The position numbers were made by a program, and so were the translations under genes. Below the pieces are notes generated by a model. The model made no database searches. It saw only the letters and a list, made by a program, of their open reading frames with translations, and was not told where the DNA came from. Shown here one piece after another: positions 7,225 to 8,573 of a stretch of 8,573 nt of DNA; the first letter of the stretch is position 1, and every line of letters starts with the position of its first letter. The stretch comes from an uncultured Caulobacteraceae bacterium (GTDB lineage Bacteria; Pseudomonadota; Alphaproteobacteria; Caulobacterales; TH1-2), in the NCBI GenBank assembly GCA_937967425.1, contig CALBST010000226.1:1-8573 (forward strand). Reading direction: 5' to 3'.

Positions 7225-7232
7225 TTCGAACT

Positions 7233-7238
7233 ATTATA
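7233..7238 (-). promoter_or_regulatory. Candidate -10 (TATAAT) of the PopA-like gene
   Basis: The minus strand reads a consensus TATAAT here, about 40 bp upstream of the TTG start, in a locally AT-rich patch of a GC-rich region. No matching -35 is apparent at 16-18 bp, so an activator or a different promoter class is possible. The racemase promoter probably lies in the same patch; CATAAC (7249-7254, plus strand) is a weak candidate for its -10. Confidence 0.35.
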
Positions 7239-7279
7239 AGTAGCTCTACATAACACGGCCCGAAACCGTGAGGGTAAAC

Positions 7280-7283
7280 GGAG
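7280..7283 (+). promoter_or_regulatory. Ribosome-binding site of the racemase gene
   Basis: GGAG lies 6 nt before the ATG at 7290, a good Shine-Dalgarno that fixes this start. Just upstream, CACGG (7254-7258) and CCGTG (7266-7270) can pair as a 5-bp hairpin with a 7-nt loop in the leader, leaving the GGAG exposed. Confidence 0.7.
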
Positions 7284-7289
7284 CACGCA

Positions 7290-8396
7290 ATGGGTCAGGG
7301 ACCGCTTTCCGGCGTCAAGGTTGTCGAGTTCGCGGGCATAGGGCCAGGCCCTTTCTGCTGCATGCTGCTCTCGGATATGGGCGCCGATGTCGTGCGCGTG
7401 GATCGCAAGGGTGGGCGGCCAAGCTTCAAGAATGACATCCCGGCACGCGGCCGCCGCCATGTGGTGCTCGATCTCAAGCAAGCAAACGATGTTGGCGTGG
7501 CCCTCGCGCTCATCGAGAAGGCCGACGTCTTGATCGAGGGGTTTCGTCCTGGCGTGATGGAGCGGCTGGGCCTTGGACCTGATGAAGCGCTAAAACGCAA
7601 CCCTAAGCTCGTGTACGGCCGCATGACGGGTTGGGGGCAAACCGGCCCGCTCGCAGAAGCTGCGGGACACGACCTCAACTATATCGCCATTTCCGGCGCC
7701 CTTCACGCCATGGGCCGCAAGGACGATGCGCCGGCGCCGCCGCTTAACCTCGTCGGTGATTATGGCGGCGGGTCACTCTATCTGGCGATGGGTGTGTGCG
7801 CGGCGCTCTACGAGGCGCAGCGCTCGGGGAAGGGGCAGGTGATCGACGCGGCAATCACCGATGGCGCCGCTTCGCTGATGAGCGTGATTTATGGTTTGCG
7901 CGCCTCGGGGATTTGGAGCGACGACCGCGACTCTAATCTGCTCGATGGCGGCGCGCACTTCTATGACGTTTACAAAACCAGCGACGGCAAGTTCGTCTCC
8001 ATCGGTTCGATCGAGCCGCAATTCTACGCGCTGTTGCTGGAGAAGACCGGCCTCAAGGACGATCCGAAGTTCGGCTTCCACATGAACAAAGGCAATTGGC
8101 CCGAGCTGTCGGAGAAATTGGCTGCGGTCATCGCCACCAAGACGCGCGACGAATGGACGGCGGTGATGGAAGGCACGGATGTCTGCTTCGCGCCGGTTCT
8201 CTCCATGGCGGAAGCCCCTACCCACCACCACAACGTCGCGCGCGGGACCTTCGTGGAGGTCGGCGGCGTGACTCAGCCGGCCCCGGCCCCAAGATTTTCG
8301 CGCACGCCCTCCGCCATTCAGGGTCCGCCCGGCGGAAATGGCGAAGATTCAGGGAAAATCCTCGAATCCTGGGGTATTTCTGAACGGCCATTATGA
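7290..8396 (+). CDS. Alpha-methylacyl-CoA racemase (CaiB/BaiF, family III CoA-transferase fold)
   Basis: Enzymes of this type interconvert (2R)- and (2S)-2-methylacyl-CoA thioesters by proton exchange at the alpha carbon. This lets methyl-branched fatty acids, isoprenoid-derived acids or sterol side chains enter beta-oxidation. The 368 residues match the roughly 360-residue Mycobacterium tuberculosis enzyme MCR. Catalytic residues are visible at H127 ([10 protein letters not shown]), D157 ([10 protein letters not shown]) and E242 ([12 protein letters not shown]), each one position from H126, D156 and E241 of MCR. The N-terminus ([20 protein letters not shown]) and GADVVRVDR are standard for the fold. 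The triad and the IEPQFY motif favour racemase over formyl-CoA or carnitine CoA-transferases, which use an aspartate to carry CoA. It is divergent from the PopA-like gene, has its own ribosome site, and is followed by hairpins and a terminator, so it appears monocistronic. The exact substrate cannot be read from sequence. Confidence 0.9.
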   Translation: MGQGPLSGVKVVEFAGIGPGPFCCMLLSDMGADVVRVDRKGGRPSFKNDIPARGRRHVVLDLKQANDVGVALALIEKADVLIEGFRPGVMERLGLGPDEALKRNPKLVYGRMTGWGQTGPLAEAAGHDLNYIAISGALHAMGRKDDAPAPPLNLVGDYGGGSLYLAMGVCAALYEAQRSGKGQVIDAAITDGAASLMSVIYGLRASGIWSDDRDSNLLDGGAHFYDVYKTSDGKFVSIGSIEPQFYALLLEKTGLKDDPKFGFHMNKGNWPELSEKLAAVIATKTRDEWTAVMEGTDVCFAPVLSMAEAPTHHHNVARGTFVEVGGVTQPAPAPRFSRTPSAIQGPPGGNGEDSGKILESWGISERPL

Positions 8397-8440
8397 TTAG
8401 CGCCCTCAGCGTCCATTCAGCCGAACTGTCGTTTTATCAT

Positions 8441-8481
8441 CCCCGGTTCCGGACGATTTTCGTCCCTCGCTCGTACCGGGG
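8441..8481. other. Nested inverted repeats (possible structured 3' UTR or small RNA)
   Basis: An outer pair CCCCGGT (8441-8447) / ACCGGGG (8475-8481) encloses an inner perfect hairpin GGACGA (8451-8456) / TCGTCC (8460-8465) with a TTT loop. A third stem follows, CACTCC (8491-8496) / GGGGTG (8503-8508), containing one G-U pair on the plus strand. With the terminator immediately downstream, this makes a run of structures from the racemase stop to the window end. I recognise no known RNA family. The rest of 8397-8573 holds no convincing gene. Confidence 0.4.
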
Positions 8482-8507
8482 CCAGGTTCTCACTCCACCT
8501 TAGGGGT

Positions 8508-8555
8508 GAAACGAAAGCGCCGGCGGCCGGCTCAGCCGCCGGCGCAATTCGTTTC
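8508..8555. terminator. Strong, near-symmetric (probably bidirectional) intrinsic terminator
   Basis: GCGCCGGCGGC (8517-8527) and GCCGCCGGCGC (8535-8545) form an 11-bp perfect GC stem with a 7-nt loop. It extends through flanking GAAACGAA (8508-8515) and TTCGTTTC (8548-8555), eight more pairs after a small internal loop (A against AA). The 3' arm is T-rich on both strands, though not a pure T run. It would end racemase transcription on the plus strand and could also stop any transcript entering from the right. Confidence 0.75.
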
Positions 8556-8573
8556 TGAAACTTGCATATCCGT

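Noticed and set aside
8441..8503. tRNA-like fragment (GGTTCTCACTCC resembling a T-loop, then ACC).
   Set aside because: The T-loop spacing is wrong and no matching acceptor, D or anticodon stems of tRNA length can be drawn.

Overview
The window is high-GC, densely coded chromosomal DNA from an alphaproteobacterium, most likely of the Caulobacterales (Caulobacter or Hyphomonadaceae type). The evidence is the recG / sdhE-mfd arrangement, a regulator resembling Caulobacter PopA, and a GANTC (CcrM-type) methylation site inside a divergent promoter. This placement is inferred from gene content, not from a marker gene. I see no mobile element, CRISPR array, rRNA or tRNA.

Layout. (1) 1-2045, minus: recG, a fork-remodelling helicase, cut by the left edge just short of its C-terminus. 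(2) 2046-2126: an 81-bp divergent control region with overlapping -10 candidates, a 15-bp palindrome centred on GACTC, and a perfect 12-bp inverted repeat whose arms carry the start codons of both flanking genes. (3) 2127-2393, plus: sdhE, the flavinylation factor for succinate dehydrogenase. (4) 2393-5884, plus: mfd, the transcription-repair coupling factor, starting inside the sdhE stop codon (TGATG). (5) 5918-7192, minus: a PopA-like protein with two degenerate receiver-like regions and a degenerate GGDEF domain that keeps the c-di-GMP I-site; it starts at TTG. (6) 7193-7289: a second divergent control region. (7) 7290-8396, plus: an alpha-methylacyl-CoA racemase of the CaiB/BaiF (family III CoA-transferase) fold with its catalytic triad intact. 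(8) 8397-8573: no convincing gene; three successive hairpins, the last a strong, near-symmetric terminator.

How the genes relate. RecG and Mfd are paralogous dsDNA translocases with the same motor core: one remodels stalled forks, the other removes stalled RNA polymerase and recruits nucleotide excision repair. They diverge from one control region, with SdhE (respiratory-chain assembly) co-transcribed ahead of Mfd. The PopA-like protein is convergent with mfd and probably a separate unit, likely a c-di-GMP receptor for cell-cycle or polar proteolysis. The racemase acts in branched-chain or methyl-branched fatty acid and isoprenoid breakdown and has no evident link to its neighbours.

The best leads are the catalytically dead, I-site-positive GGDEF protein and the highly symmetric recG/sdhE control region. 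I do not see a clearly new multi-gene system.
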